From assembly GCF_024453815.1 (NCBI RefSeq), contig NZ_CP072934.1, positions 2,170,001 to 2,234,000 of the forward strand: DNA of 64,000 nucleotides, given 5' to 3'. Below are positions 26,050 through 39,289 of this stretch, piece after piece (within the stretch, counting starts at the first letter, position 1; the number at the start of each line of letters is the position of its first letter). A program made the position numbers and the translations under genes. Source of the DNA: Corynebacterium pseudogenitalium. Its GTDB lineage: Bacteria; Actinomycetota; Actinomycetes; Mycobacteriales; Mycobacteriaceae. Below the pieces are notes generated by a model. It did no database searches, was not told the DNA's origin, and saw only the letters and a program-made list of their open reading frames with translations.

Positions 26050-26092
26050 GAAAAGAAAAATACCGGCCGGGGGTGTGCCCCTCCGGCCGGTA
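26050..26092 (-). terminator. Rho-independent terminator of the GlsB gene
   Basis: TACCGGCCGG at 26061-26070 pairs with CCGGCCGGTA at 26083-26092; on the minus strand the stem is followed by TTTTTC and more T. It terminates transcription from the small membrane-protein gene 30 bp upstream. Confidence 0.85.
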
Positions 26093-26121
26093 CATACATC
26101 ACGCGCTTTTCGCGCTACTGG

Positions 26122-26391
26122 CTATTGGCGTTGTTTGCCTTTCACAAAGTTGACAATGGTCAGCAGGATCACCGCACCAAGGATGCAGGTGAAGAAGCTA
26201 AACCAGAGTCCGCCATTGTCGACGTCCACTCCGAACTTCGCCAGCAACCAGCCGCCAATCAGACCACCGATAATGCCGACAATAATATTCAGGCCGATGC
26301 CCATGTCGGCGTCCTTGCCCTTAATCTTCGAGGCAATCCAGCCTGCAAGTCCACCAATAATAATCCAGCCGAAAAAGCCAAGTCCCAGCAT
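26122..26391 (-). CDS. GlsB/YeaQ/YmgE family membrane protein
   Basis: 89-aa Gly/Ile-rich membrane protein (transglycosylase-associated protein family) with three hydrophobic segments: LGFFGWIIIGGLAGWIASKI, GIGLNIIVGIIGGLIGGWLL and WFSFFTCILGAVILLTIVNF. The G-D-x-G-x-G-x-N-I-x-G pattern (ADMGIGLNIIVGIIGG) is the family signature. Relatives are stress-induced and tied to envelope stress, with no known reaction. The neighbour order mcbR - GlsB - UspA is as I recall from C. glutamicum (cg3253-cg3255). Followed by a strong terminator. Confidence 0.9.
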   Translation of the reverse strand: MLGLGFFGWIIIGGLAGWIASKIKGKDADMGIGLNIIVGIIGGLIGGWLLAKFGVDVDNGGLWFSFFTCILGAVILLTIVNFVKGKQRQ

Positions 26392-26533
26392 GTCTACGTT
26401 CCCTTCTATAACGATCGTTTAATGTCTACTGACCATGGTGCCTCCTATTCGGGCATAATGCCACTACGATTCGGACACCAACAGGTAACGATCCGGGAAC
26501 GGCACCGCTGGGACTTGGTTGCGTGCCGCGAGA

Positions 26534-27427
26534 TTAGTCGTTCGGACGAACAACCATCATCGGGCACGGCGCGGACTGCAGCAGCGCACGCGACGTCGAG
26601 CCGAGCAGCATGCCCTTGAACCCGCCACGACCGTGGGAACCGGTGACCAGGAGCTGTGCACCCTCAGCGGCTTCGGTCAGTGCGCGGACTGGACGGTCAC
26701 GCGTAATCACCTTGCGGATCTGCACATCTGGGTACTTCGCGGCGGAGTCCTCCAGGTAGCCATTGAGGATCTCGTCCTTCTCCTCCTGCACAGCCTTCCA
26801 GTGCTCGTCCGTGACAGAGAACCCAGCGCCCGGCCCTTGCACCTGCGTATCGATCCAGGTGTGCACCGCAATCAACTCCGCACCGCGAGCGTGCGCCTCC
26901 TCAAAGGCGACCTCCGTTGCGTGGCGGGAAACCTCAGAGCCATCAACGCCGACTACGACAGGGCCGTACTTATTCTCTTCCGTCACGTTGTTGTCCTCGC
27001 GGACCACCACAACCGGGCAGCTTGCGTGGGAGACAACCGCACCAGACACAGAGCCGAGGACCATCCCGGAAAGCCCGCCAAGGCCACGCGACCCCATCAC
27101 GATCATGGTCGCGGTACGCGACATCTCAAGCAGCATGTCAATCGGGGATCCCTCCGCGATTGCGTGCCCAATCTTGATATCTGGGGCGACCTCAAGCGCG
27201 ATGTCACGCGCCTCCTCGACCTTCTGGATGGTTTCCTTCTGCAGATCGTCGAACAGCTCCTTCGGCGGAACCATCCCCTCCGCGTACAGGAACTGCGGCA
27301 TGGTGTAGCTTGCAGCCAGCTGCAGCGCGATGCCGCGCTTCGCAGCAGTGTTCGCCGCCCAGCGGACCGCGTTGTGGGAAGCCGGGCTTCCGTCCACAGC
27401 TACAACGACCATTTCTTCATTCGACAT
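26534..27427 (-). CDS. Universal stress protein, tandem domains
   Basis: 297-aa cytoplasmic protein with two UspA domains. Domain 1 (about 1-145) ends with the ATP-binding motif GSRGLGGLSGMVLGSVS; domain 2 (about 155-295) ends with GSHGRGGFKGMLLGSTS. Both fit G-2x-G-9x-G(S/T), so both should bind ATP. Starts MSNEEMVVVAVDGSPAS. In C. glutamicum the protein here (cg3255) is called UspA3, inferred by synteny. A 142-base gap separates it from the GlsB gene and holds no gene. Role: stress survival and energy sensing, family knowledge. Confidence 0.93.
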   Translation of the reverse strand: MSNEEMVVVAVDGSPASHNAVRWAANTAAKRGIALQLAASYTMPQFLYAEGMVPPKELFDDLQKETIQKVEEARDIALEVAPDIKIGHAIAEGSPIDMLLEMSRTATMIVMGSRGLGGLSGMVLGSVSGAVVSHASCPVVVVREDNNVTEENKYGPVVVGVDGSEVSRHATEVAFEEAHARGAELIAVHTWIDTQVQGPGAGFSVTDEHWKAVQEEKDEILNGYLEDSAAKYPDVQIRKVITRDRPVRALTEAAEGAQLLVTGSHGRGGFKGMLLGSTSRALLQSAPCPMMVVRPND

Positions 27428-27503
27428 GTGTTTCGCCCTTTCTCAAGAAGGTAGGCAGTTTCTACCCCCATTGTAGACAAAACCCACATCGATATCGTGG
27501 CCC

Positions 27504-27650
27504 TTATTTGGGAATTTCCACGGGCTTCGCGCCCTCAGAGTTCGCAGGGAAGAACGTCTCATAGAGTGCTCGCAACACGTCCGCGATCACCTTCCCGATA
27601 CCTTCATTGAAGAACGCCAGTACTGGTTGCAACATCGCTCCAAGATCCAT
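27504..27650 (-). CDS. Small hypothetical protein (48 aa)
   Basis: Short ORF starting MDLGAMLQPVLAFFNEGIGK at 27650 and ending KPVEIPK. It forms one amphipathic to hydrophobic helix (LAFFNEGIGKVIADVLRALYETFF, quoted in two parts: LAFFNEGIGKVIADV and LRALYETFF). Size and amphipathic character resemble the short channel-forming peptides of the corynebacterial outer layer (PorA/PorH are 45-57 aa), but I see no direct similarity and it lacks a signal, as those do. Divergent from the pseudouridine synthase gene, 22 bp between starts. Ribosome site on the minus strand is weak. Real gene status is likely but unproven. Confidence 0.55.
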   Translation of the reverse strand: MDLGAMLQPVLAFFNEGIGKVIADVLRALYETFFPANSEGAKPVEIPK

Positions 27651-27672
27651 AGCGACTAATCTAGCAAAGGAC

Positions 27673-28650
27673 ATGAGTAGAAAACGAAGGAAGTCGCCCC
27701 CGCCACTGCCTCCGCGCGATGGCCTCGGCGCGTCACGAGTCCGCGTCCCCGACGCCCCCATTACCGCCGGCGACTTCCTCACCGAAGTCATCATGGGGCA
27801 GCGCCACCGCCACCCCGATGACGACGCCGCAGCCGTCCTCCAGCGCTTCGCCGTCGGCGAAGTCGTCCTGCGCGACGGCACCCCGCTCTCTCCCAACGAT
27901 ATTTTGCAGCCAGGCACGGACGTCTTCTTTTATCGACGCCCCGCCCCCGAAACCCCCGTCCCCTTCATTCCCACCGTCGTGTTCGAGGACGACAACGTCC
28001 TCATCGTCAACAAACCACCCTTCTTAGCGACGATGCCACGAGCCGCCCACATCACCGAGACCCTCACCGTCCGCCTTCGCCGCGAGACCGGCAACGAGGA
28101 GCTCACACCGGCCCACCGCTTGGACCGGATGACGAGTGGCTTGTTGCTACTGACGAAGCGCCGTGACGTCCGCGGGGCGTACCAGGACATGTTCGCCCGC
28201 CGTGAAGTCCGCCGCCTGTATTCCGCGGTTGCTCCTTATGATCCTTCGCTACCTGCCGGACCTTGGCGGCATCACATCGTCAAAGAACACGGCGAAATTG
28301 CTTCCAAGATTGTCCGCGGCGCGGAACCCAATTCAGAGACGCTGTTCCTTGGCGCGTCCCGTTTGCCTTCGAACGAAGAATCAGTGCTTCAAGAACGCTA
28401 CGGAGTGGAAGAGCCGCTCGGGCGCTATCTCCTCGAACCGATCAGTGGACGCACGCACCAACTGAGAATCCAGATGTTGGATGCCGGGGTGCCCATCATC
28501 GGCGACTCTATCTACCCCGTCCCACATCCTTTTGGGGAGGACGACTTCACCAAACCAATGCTGTTGGAATGCATTTCCGTTGCCTTCACCGACCCGCTCT
28601 CCAGCAAGGCCGTCCACTTCACGACCGACCCATCGGTGCCCTGGCCATAA
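27673..28650 (+). CDS. RluA-family pseudouridine synthase
   Basis: 325-aa RNA-modifying enzyme. The catalytic Asp is in AHRLDRMTSGLLLL (HRLDxxTSG motif). Other family parts are VFEDDNVLIVNKP and LEPISGRTHQLRIQM. There is a short N-terminal S4-like region (AAVLQRFAVGEVVLRDG), and a basic start MSRKRRKSPPPLPPRDG. ATG at 27673 follows AAAGGA. Likely isomerises uridines in rRNA or tRNA; it sits 236 bases before the rRNA operon, convergent, which is probably chance. Target position cannot be read from sequence. Confidence 0.9.
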   Translation: MSRKRRKSPPPLPPRDGLGASRVRVPDAPITAGDFLTEVIMGQRHRHPDDDAAAVLQRFAVGEVVLRDGTPLSPNDILQPGTDVFFYRRPAPETPVPFIPTVVFEDDNVLIVNKPPFLATMPRAAHITETLTVRLRRETGNEELTPAHRLDRMTSGLLLLTKRRDVRGAYQDMFARREVRRLYSAVAPYDPSLPAGPWRHHIVKEHGEIASKIVRGAEPNSETLFLGASRLPSNEESVLQERYGVEEPLGRYLLEPISGRTHQLRIQMLDAGVPIIGDSIYPVPHPFGEDDFTKPMLLECISVAFTDPLSSKAVHFTTDPSVPWP

Positions 28651-28819
28651 ACCCTCTCGGAGTACCAATAGTGTGTCTCCAACGGTAGCCGAGGCAGCTG
28701 TGCACCACATTCCGGGTCTTCGAGACTGTGCGGTGACGTTTCCCCAGCTCACGCCCCCTACGTAAAGGAATCTGGTGCACACACCCCACACCCGAGCCAC
28801 ACCACACCCCCACCAAAAC

Positions 28820-28866
28820 AAAAAAGTGTGGTGAGTATGTGCCACAACAACACACACTCACCACAC
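28820..28866 (-). terminator. Rho-independent terminator of the rRNA operon
   Basis: GTGTGGTGAGT at 28826-28836 pairs with ACTCACCACAC at 28856-28866; in the minus (rRNA) direction the stem is followed by TTTTTTG. It lies about 20 bases after 5S. Confidence 0.85.
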
Positions 28867-28885
28867 ACAAGAAAATGAAGTTATA

Positions 28886-29006
28886 GGCCGGCGGTAACCT
28901 ACTCTCCCACACCCTCCCAGGTGCAGTACCATCAGCGCGGGCGGGCTTAGCTAACCGGGTTCGGAAAGGGACCGGGCGTTTCCCCGCCGCCATCAACCAC
29001 CGACAC
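28886..29006 (-). rRNA. rrf: 5S ribosomal RNA
   Basis: Reading the minus strand gives GGTTGATGGCGGCGGGG, the loop segment CCGAACCCGG and the 3' part GAGAGTAGGTTACCGCCGGCC-like end (seen as GGAGAGTAGG and CCGCCGGCC); this is the standard 5S fold with pairing ends. About 120 nt; ends are estimated to within a few bases. Confidence 0.93.
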
Positions 29007-29164
29007 GTTACACAACGTGCCAACACAATACTGTTGATAACAACGACAATATTCAAATAATCAGCACAGGCATGTTATGCCAGACACTGCACAGTGGACG
29101 CAAACACTCTTTTTCTTCTCGCGGAAGAACACTCAAAACTCTTGACCATAAACAATGCACACCA

Positions 29165-34205
<5,041 letters not shown>

Positions 34206-34811
34206 ATTTCAGAAAGAAACAAGGCCGTGAAAAGCCCAAAACCTAACCAAAAACAAACCAACCACCAACAACAGTCAGTGTCTGGCAAAATCCTAAAATT
34301 ACAAAAACTGTAAAGTACAAACAAAACTGGTCCCAACCCGACGGGGCAAAACAGGACCAGTCACAACCACATCAACCAATAAAGTCAACGCGACCATGCA
34401 TCTGCACCACACCAGTGACACCCAATCATAGGTTCAAGCATCACCGCCGGCACACACCAAGACATGGCACACAGCACGCAACCAAAAGTCAATGCAATCA
34501 AAAAAATAAAAAGTACATTGGCACACTATCGAGTTCTCAAACAACAACCGCACACCCAAACACACCACAAAACACAGTGGCGCATTCAAAGCGACGAAGA
34601 TTGACACTAACAAAACATTCTCAACAACGCAAACACGCGCCGCATCACAGAACCTATTTCATTATGTCGGCCAGCGGTAGTTTTCCTAACCGCCATCTCA
34701 CCATCCAACCCTCTCAAGAGTCTGTCTGGCGGGGCGTTGTCGGTCTCGCTGACTCACATAAAGTTACACACACACCAACAACAACACAAATCGCCAGTTC
34801 AGACAGCATTT
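34206..34811 (-). promoter_or_regulatory. rRNA operon promoter and leader region
   Basis: 606 bases without a gene. In the minus direction it holds GTTTGAGAACTCGATAGTG (complement near 34521-34543), the boxA-like antitermination leader usual before corynebacterial 16S, about 320 bases upstream of 16S. Candidate promoters further upstream are TTAGGA-17-CATAAT (the -10 complement at about 34661-34666) and a weaker TTGCGT-17-TAGTGT nearer the leader. Multiple promoters would be normal for rrn. The AT-rich stretch next to 16S probably forms the processing stem with the sequence after 16S. Exact promoters need mapping. Confidence 0.5.
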
Positions 34812-35828
34812 TCACAACTTCATATCAGGGTTCTTTTGGGCTCCGTTTACACGTCCCGCGACGTACAGCGTGAGCGTCGCGAGTGCCACCAGCAATGCGC
34901 ATCCAACTACTGGCAGCGTCCAGGCCAAGGGCTCTGGGTCGCGGATGAACTGCCAGAGGATCATGACGGCCATGAACGTCACTAGCTGGTTGCGCCCCCA
35001 TGCCAACGGCATCGCAAGTCCGGTGAGGACCAAGATGAACGTCGCCCAGACAGGTGCGGTGGTGAGGGTGTGGGCGTCGAAAAGTGTGGGAAGGGAACGC
35101 AGCGCTACGTAGATCCCGGCGGACACCACCACTGCACCCAGCCCATGCAAACCCCACGTGCGCCGGGGGATTCCGTACGCGCGTGCGGTCGTCGGCGAAC
35201 TTGCGCCCCACGAGTAGATTGCTGCGAAGGAGCCAAAAAGGAACAGGTCAGGGATGGTTGCGATAAACGGGCCCCACTCTTTGTCGATGAACGATTGCAC
35301 CGCGAGCTGCACGGCGACCGAGCCGAGGCCAAAGGCGGCGGCCAGGAGGAGCGGTTGCTTCCAAAAGAGCTGGAACGTCAGCGGCTGGTCCAAGCGCAGC
35401 CCCATGATGGCCGATCCCCTCTCGGGAGAGTTGAGTTCTTCGCCGGTGGTGGCGTCGTTACTTGCGTATAGGGCGAGCCACCCGGTGACCAGCGCGATGG
35501 CGAGTAACCCGTACAGCGAAGGACTCACGATCAGCGTCGGCACGCAAAGAACGACCCAGACCGCGAGGGCGGCGCGGCGCTTGTACGCGAGGGCGCGCTT
35601 GCGGTTCATCCCGTAGGAGCGAAAAACGTTCGATTCGGGGATAAGGGTCATATAGAGGAGGAGCGAGGACATCGTCGCGGCTGTGATGACCAGCGGAATA
35701 CTGCCCAGCCAGTCGGCAAAGATGGTGGCAGCGCCCATGAACAGGCCGAAGAGCGTTAGCAGGAAGCGCCATTTCGAGCCCGCGAGTATTTGCGCGCGGA
35801 AGAAACCGGGGCGAACAAAGGTCTGCAT
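34812..35828 (-). CDS. ABC transporter permease protein (membrane component)
   Basis: 338-aa membrane protein with about nine or ten hydrophobic segments (for example FLLTLFGLFMGAATIFADWL and AALAVWVVLCVPTLIVSPSL). No conserved permease loop can be named. It begins directly after the ATPase stop (TAAATG), so it is the last gene of the GntR-ATPase-permease operon and its natural partner. Such YtrA/YtrB-like operons respond to wall antibiotics or lipid stress in firmicutes; a similar role here is inference. Its 3' end adjoins the rRNA promoter region on the same strand, so read-through into rrn is possible. Confidence 0.8.
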   Translation of the reverse strand: MQTFVRPGFFRAQILAGSKWRFLLTLFGLFMGAATIFADWLGSIPLVITAATMSSLLLYMTLIPESNVFRSYGMNRKRALAYKRRAALAVWVVLCVPTLIVSPSLYGLLAIALVTGWLALYASNDATTGEELNSPERGSAIMGLRLDQPLTFQLFWKQPLLLAAAFGLGSVAVQLAVQSFIDKEWGPFIATIPDLFLFGSFAAIYSWGASSPTTARAYGIPRRTWGLHGLGAVVVSAGIYVALRSLPTLFDAHTLTTAPVWATFILVLTGLAMPLAWGRNQLVTFMAVMILWQFIRDPEPLAWTLPVVGCALLVALATLTLYVAGRVNGAQKNPDMKL

Positions 35829-36578
35829 TTAGCTCACCTCCAGGAGGTGCTCGATGACATCGCCAAAGTCGACAGGTCGCAGGGGATTGTGCAGGCCGAG
35901 GCGCTCGGCGTGGGCGTCGGCATCATCGGCGGTCACGTGCGCGCTGACCTTGCCGTCGCGGCCCAGCACCAGGGCGCTGCTCAGAATTTTCGACGCCTCT
36001 TCGATATGGTGCGTGGCCATCACGAACGTGCGTCCGTCCTCGGCCACGTCGAGGAGGTGGCGATAGAACACGTTGGTGTTGTGGACGTCGAGGCCGACGT
36101 AGGGTTCGTCGAGAAGCGTGAGCTCGGCGCCAGAGGCGATGCCGACAATGTTGCCGACCATCGCGCGCTGGCCGCGCGACATCTTGCTGTACGTGGTGCC
36201 GAGCGCCTCGTCGAGGTCGAAGTCGTCGATGAGGCGGCGCGCGAGCCCATCGTCCCAGTTCGGGTACCGCAGCTGCGCGCCCTTGAGAATGTCCTTGCCG
36301 CTCCAGCTCGCCGGGTAGCCGACGTCGACGCCGGTGAGCGCGACGCGGTCCATCACCGCTGCGTTATCGAACGGAGCCAGGCCGAACACCTCGACGGCGC
36401 CGCCGGAGGATTTCAGTTGGCCGGCGACAATCTGCAACAACGTCGACTTACCGACGCCATTTCGCCCCAACAGCCCGTGGATGCCGCCAGACGGCAGGTC
36501 GAAGGACACCCCGTTGAGGACGTGCTTCTTACCAAAGTGCTTCTCTAGCCCATCGGCGCGGATAATCATGGCGTTCAT
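35829..36578 (-). CDS. ABC transporter ATP-binding protein
   Basis: 249-aa ATPase. Walker A GLLGRNGVGKSTLLQ (about 35-50), signature YSKMSRGQRAMVG (SRGQ variant of LSGGQ), Walker B LTLLDEPYVGLD and H-loop ATHHIEE. The degenerate signature and short size fit the YtrB-like group controlled by GntR/YtrA regulators. ATG overlaps the regulator stop by 4 bases (ATGA) and the permease follows with no gap, so the three genes are coupled. Substrate unknown. Confidence 0.92.
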   Translation of the reverse strand: MNAMIIRADGLEKHFGKKHVLNGVSFDLPSGGIHGLLGRNGVGKSTLLQIVAGQLKSSGGAVEVFGLAPFDNAAVMDRVALTGVDVGYPASWSGKDILKGAQLRYPNWDDGLARRLIDDFDLDEALGTTYSKMSRGQRAMVGNIVGIASGAELTLLDEPYVGLDVHNTNVFYRHLLDVAEDGRTFVMATHHIEEASKILSSALVLGRDGKVSAHVTADDADAHAERLGLHNPLRPVDFGDVIEHLLEVS

Positions 36579-36952
36579 TGATACATTCCTCTACTTTCTG
36601 CTACTCGATGTACAAGGTCGATCAAGTCGTCGCGGCTCAGGCCGACGCGGACGGCTTCGTCGATAAGAGGGGCGACGAACGTACCCGGGAACGCTTCCCG
36701 GCGGGTTTCCAGGATCCGTTCGCGCGCGTCCGGGGTGACGAACATCCCGAGGCCGCGGCGCTTCTCGAGGACCTGGGCGTCGACAAGTAAACCGAGGCCC
36801 TTGCGCGCTGTCGCGGGGTTGATGTTGTGGAAGGCTGCGAGCTCGTTTGTCGACGGTGCCCGCTCGCCCGACTTCAGTGTCCCGTCGACGATGAGGTCCT
36901 CCACCAACTTCGCGATCTGCACGAAGAGTGGCTCTGAATCTCCAACCACCAT
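36575..36952 (-). CDS. GntR-family regulator, YtrA subfamily
   Basis: 125-aa DNA-binding protein made almost only of a winged-helix GntR domain: PLFVQIAKLVEDLIVDGTLKSGERAPSTNELA (quoted as PLFVQIAKLVEDLI and GERAPSTNELA), then NINPATARKGLGLLVDAQVLEKRRGLGMFVT (quoted as NPATARKGLGLLVDA and RRGLGMFVT), plus a short helical C-terminal dimer part. The lack of a large effector domain marks the YtrA type. It should repress its own operon with the ABC genes; a fitting palindrome overlaps the promoter upstream. Start at ATG 36952, or GTG 3 bases inside, given how near GGGAGG is. Confidence 0.9.
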   Translation of the reverse strand: MVVGDSEPLFVQIAKLVEDLIVDGTLKSGERAPSTNELAAFHNINPATARKGLGLLVDAQVLEKRRGLGMFVTPDARERILETRREAFPGTFVAPLIDEAVRVGLSRDDLIDLVHRVAESRGMYQ

Positions 36953-36972
36953 TCCTCCCTTCGAGCTCGTTG

Positions 36973-37022
36973 GTTAGTTACTGCACTAACTAACTATAGA
37001 ACTGTGGTCAGGTAGCTCGCAA
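36973..37022 (-). promoter_or_regulatory. Promoter and palindromic operator of the GntR-ABC operon
   Basis: In the minus direction TTGCGA and TATAGT (complement at 36993-36998) are 18 bases apart, a good sigma-A promoter. An exact inverted repeat GTTAGTTA-N6-TAACTAAC (36973-36994) covers the predicted transcription start. Inference: operator of the GntR-type regulator, giving autorepression. Confidence 0.6.
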
Positions 37023-37130
37023 GGACCCCTACGAAATTTCTTGAACTACTAGCATGAGTAGGCACACAAACATATGTAGCCTTGTGATGAAAAGAATTTA
37101 ACGACAATAAAGAATCGGAATTTAGGAGCC

Positions 37131-38375
37131 ATGCTTGAACGCACACTGGTGTTCGTCGACACTTCTTACCTACTGGCGAGCTTTTACAACTCATGGGAAA
37201 TCGGCGCGCGAGCACAATTAGAAATCGACTTACCCGAGGTAGTCGCCAACCTCGGAGTCATGATCAGCCACCAACTCCACCAACCCATCCACCGTCAAAT
37301 GTGGTACGACGGCATCCCCGACTCCGGACCCCACCGCTACCAGCGCGCCCTGCGCTCCTGCGACGGGGTCCAACTCCGCACCGGGCAACTCATCGAATGG
37401 GGTGAACGACGCACACAGAAAGGCGTCGACACCCGACTCGTCGCAGACCTGGTGATCAACGCTACGCGTGGCCAATTCAGCGACTTCGTCCTGGTCTCCG
37501 GCGACGCCGACATGATCCCCGGCGTCGAAGAAGCCACCAACAACGGCGTCCGCGTCCACCTCTACGGATTCGGCTGGGACTCCATGTCCTCCGCCCTCCG
37601 CCACGCCTGCGACACCACCACCATCCTCGACCCACGCGAAGACTTCGCAGACTCCATGCAGCTCCGCGTCCTCGAAGGGCCCCTCCCACCCAGCATCCGG
37701 GAGCGCCCGATCGCCGACGCCGAACCCGTCGAAGACAACCAGGGCCCCACTGAAGTACCCGGCCTGGGACCCGATCCACTCACTGCGCCGGAGGAGCCTG
37801 CCGCTGAGGAGCCTGCTTCGGACCAGCCGGTCGATCCACCGGCCGCGGAAACCCCAGTTACCCCGGCGACCCCATCGCCTGCCGATATGCCGAAGCCCGG
37901 CCCAAAGCCTGGCCCGGTACCCACGGAACCACCGGCACCGGCCAAGCCGACAGAACCTGCAACACCTGCCGAGGACCCGAAGCCGGAAACCATCTCCGAC
38001 GAGGACACCGACGATGTACCGGCCCCCAAGCCGGCACCGAAGCCGTCGATGATGGCGCCGCGCCGCAAGCTCCGCTCGCGCTACGTGCCACTGCCAGAAG
38101 AAGTCTGGACGTCCTCCGGCTTCCAAACCCCCTACGACGTGGGACAACAGTACGCAGCCTGGTGGTTCGAGAACGCTGCCTCCAGCGAGCAGCGCGACAA
38201 GGCCCACATGCTTTCCGGTGGCGGTCTGCCACCGGAGATCGATAGGCCACTGCTCCAGTTCGCCTGCGAAACCCTGCACGAATACACCCTGACGGAAACC
38301 CAGCGCGTCAACCTTCGCGACGGCTTCCACTCCGGCATCCGGGGCGTACTCATCAATATTCGCCGCGAAAGCTAA
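37131..38375 (+). CDS. NYN-domain (PIN-like RNase) protein with Pro-rich linker
   Basis: 414-aa protein. Residues 1-175 form a NYN domain of the LabA/PIN-like nuclease fold: TLVFVDTSYLLASF (first Asp), GVDTRLVADLVINATRGQ (D/D), and FVLVSGDADMIPGVEEA (SGDxD). These acidic residues would bind metal for RNA cleavage. Residues 185-310 are a low-complexity Pro/Glu/Ala/Thr linker (PKPGPKPGPVPTEPPAPAKP). Residues 320-414 form a conserved-looking C-terminal helical domain of unknown fold (QQYAAWWFENA, LQFACETLHEYTLTETQRV). ATG at 37131 follows GGAG. Substrate RNA unknown. Divergent from the GntR operon, own terminator behind it. Confidence 0.85.
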   Translation: MLERTLVFVDTSYLLASFYNSWEIGARAQLEIDLPEVVANLGVMISHQLHQPIHRQMWYDGIPDSGPHRYQRALRSCDGVQLRTGQLIEWGERRTQKGVDTRLVADLVINATRGQFSDFVLVSGDADMIPGVEEATNNGVRVHLYGFGWDSMSSALRHACDTTTILDPREDFADSMQLRVLEGPLPPSIRERPIADAEPVEDNQGPTEVPGLGPDPLTAPEEPAAEEPASDQPVDPPAAETPVTPATPSPADMPKPGPKPGPVPTEPPAPAKPTEPATPAEDPKPETISDEDTDDVPAPKPAPKPSMMAPRRKLRSRYVPLPEEVWTSSGFQTPYDVGQQYAAWWFENAASSEQRDKAHMLSGGGLPPEIDRPLLQFACETLHEYTLTETQRVNLRDGFHSGIRGVLINIRRES

Positions 38376-38395
38376 CACACTTTCGAGACAGCAAG

Positions 38396-38437
38396 GCCCC
38401 TGTCCGACACATTCAGGTCGGGCAGGGGCGTTCTTTT
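38396..38437 (+). terminator. Rho-independent terminator of the NYN gene
   Basis: GCCCCTGTCCGAC (38396-38408) pairs with GTCGGGCAGGGGC (38417-38429), one G-T pair, 8-base loop, then GTTCTTTTTG. Confidence 0.9.
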
Positions 38438-38471
38438 TGCGTTGTGCGCTGCGGTTTTTCTAAATGTGAGC

Positions 38472-38530
38472 AACAGGATTGTAGTAATCCCCATTTCGAA
38501 CGCATTTTCGGGGAATACTACAATCCTGTT
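38472..38530. repeat. 59-bp imperfect palindrome between convergent genes
   Basis: AACAGGATTGTAGTA (38472-38486) pairs exactly with TACTACAATCCTGTT (38516-38530); after one A-A mismatch TCCCC pairs with GGGGA. The 17-base centre contains TTCGAA. No T-run on either side, so not a standard terminator. Origin unknown; it could be a small repeat element or an mRNA 3' end structure. Confidence 0.7.
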
Positions 38531-38557
38531 ACTACAGTTTGCGGCGCTGAGGTTTTC

Positions 38558-39289
38558 CTAGTCCTCGCTGGACTCGATTTCCTTCGGAGCCTCGGATGAG
38601 GAGGACTTGCCGCCGGAAAGCTCAGCACGGATCTGATCCAGGCGGGCGCTGGCGGCAACATCGCTGCCAGCGGACTCGATTTCGGTCATCCGGTCGGTCA
38701 TCGAGGACTTGGCCAGCTCCTGTTCGCCGAGTGCCTGGGCGTAGCGGCGCTCGATCTTGTCGCGGACGCCGTCGAGGGTCGGGACGTTGTCGTCGCCGCC
38801 GAACTGGTTGAGGGAGTCCATGGTCTTGGTGGTCTGCTCTTGCATCTTCGCCTGGTCAAGCTGGGATTCCAGCTGGGAGACCTGGGCGAGCTGCTCCTGC
38901 AGGCGCGCCTCGGATTCCTTCTGCTTCGCCTGAGCTTCCTGCGCGGCTTGCTCGGCGGAGGCGTAGGCCTGCTTGGTTTGCTCGAGTTCCTGCTCGACGG
39001 ACACCAGCTGGGTGGCGATGACCTCGGCGGCGGAGTCGTCGTTCATTTGGAGGGCGGTCTTAGTCTTCGCCTCGAGGTCCTGCTGGGACTTCAGCAGGCG
39101 ATCCAGTTTCATGCTGAGCTGGTTGCGGTTGCCAATGATGGCGGCTGCGTGCTCAGTGATTTCTTGGTGCTGCTTCTTGGCGGCGGCGACGGCCTGCTGG
39201 ATTTGCACCTTCGGGTCGGCGTTTTCGTCGATCTTGGTGTCGAAGGACTGCATCAGGTACTTCCAGCCCTTCACGAATGGGTTTGCCAT
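38558..39289 (-). CDS. PspA/IM30 family protein
   Basis: 243-aa almost entirely helical protein. MANPFVKGWKYLMQSFDTKIDENADPKV carries the amphipathic N-terminal helix and the PspA start (quoted as NPFVKGWKYLMQSF and DENADPK); residues 30-190 are coiled coil rich in Gln, Glu and Ala; the tail is Ser/Glu-rich and disordered. PspA proteins coat and repair damaged inner membrane (ESCRT-III-like). ATG overlaps the thioredoxin stop (TAATG), so the two form an operon. Function under envelope stress is inferred from the family. Confidence 0.9.
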   Translation of the reverse strand: MANPFVKGWKYLMQSFDTKIDENADPKVQIQQAVAAAKKQHQEITEHAAAIIGNRNQLSMKLDRLLKSQQDLEAKTKTALQMNDDSAAEVIATQLVSVEQELEQTKQAYASAEQAAQEAQAKQKESEARLQEQLAQVSQLESQLDQAKMQEQTTKTMDSLNQFGGDDNVPTLDGVRDKIERRYAQALGEQELAKSSMTDRMTEIESAGSDVAASARLDQIRAELSGGKSSSSEAPKEIESSED

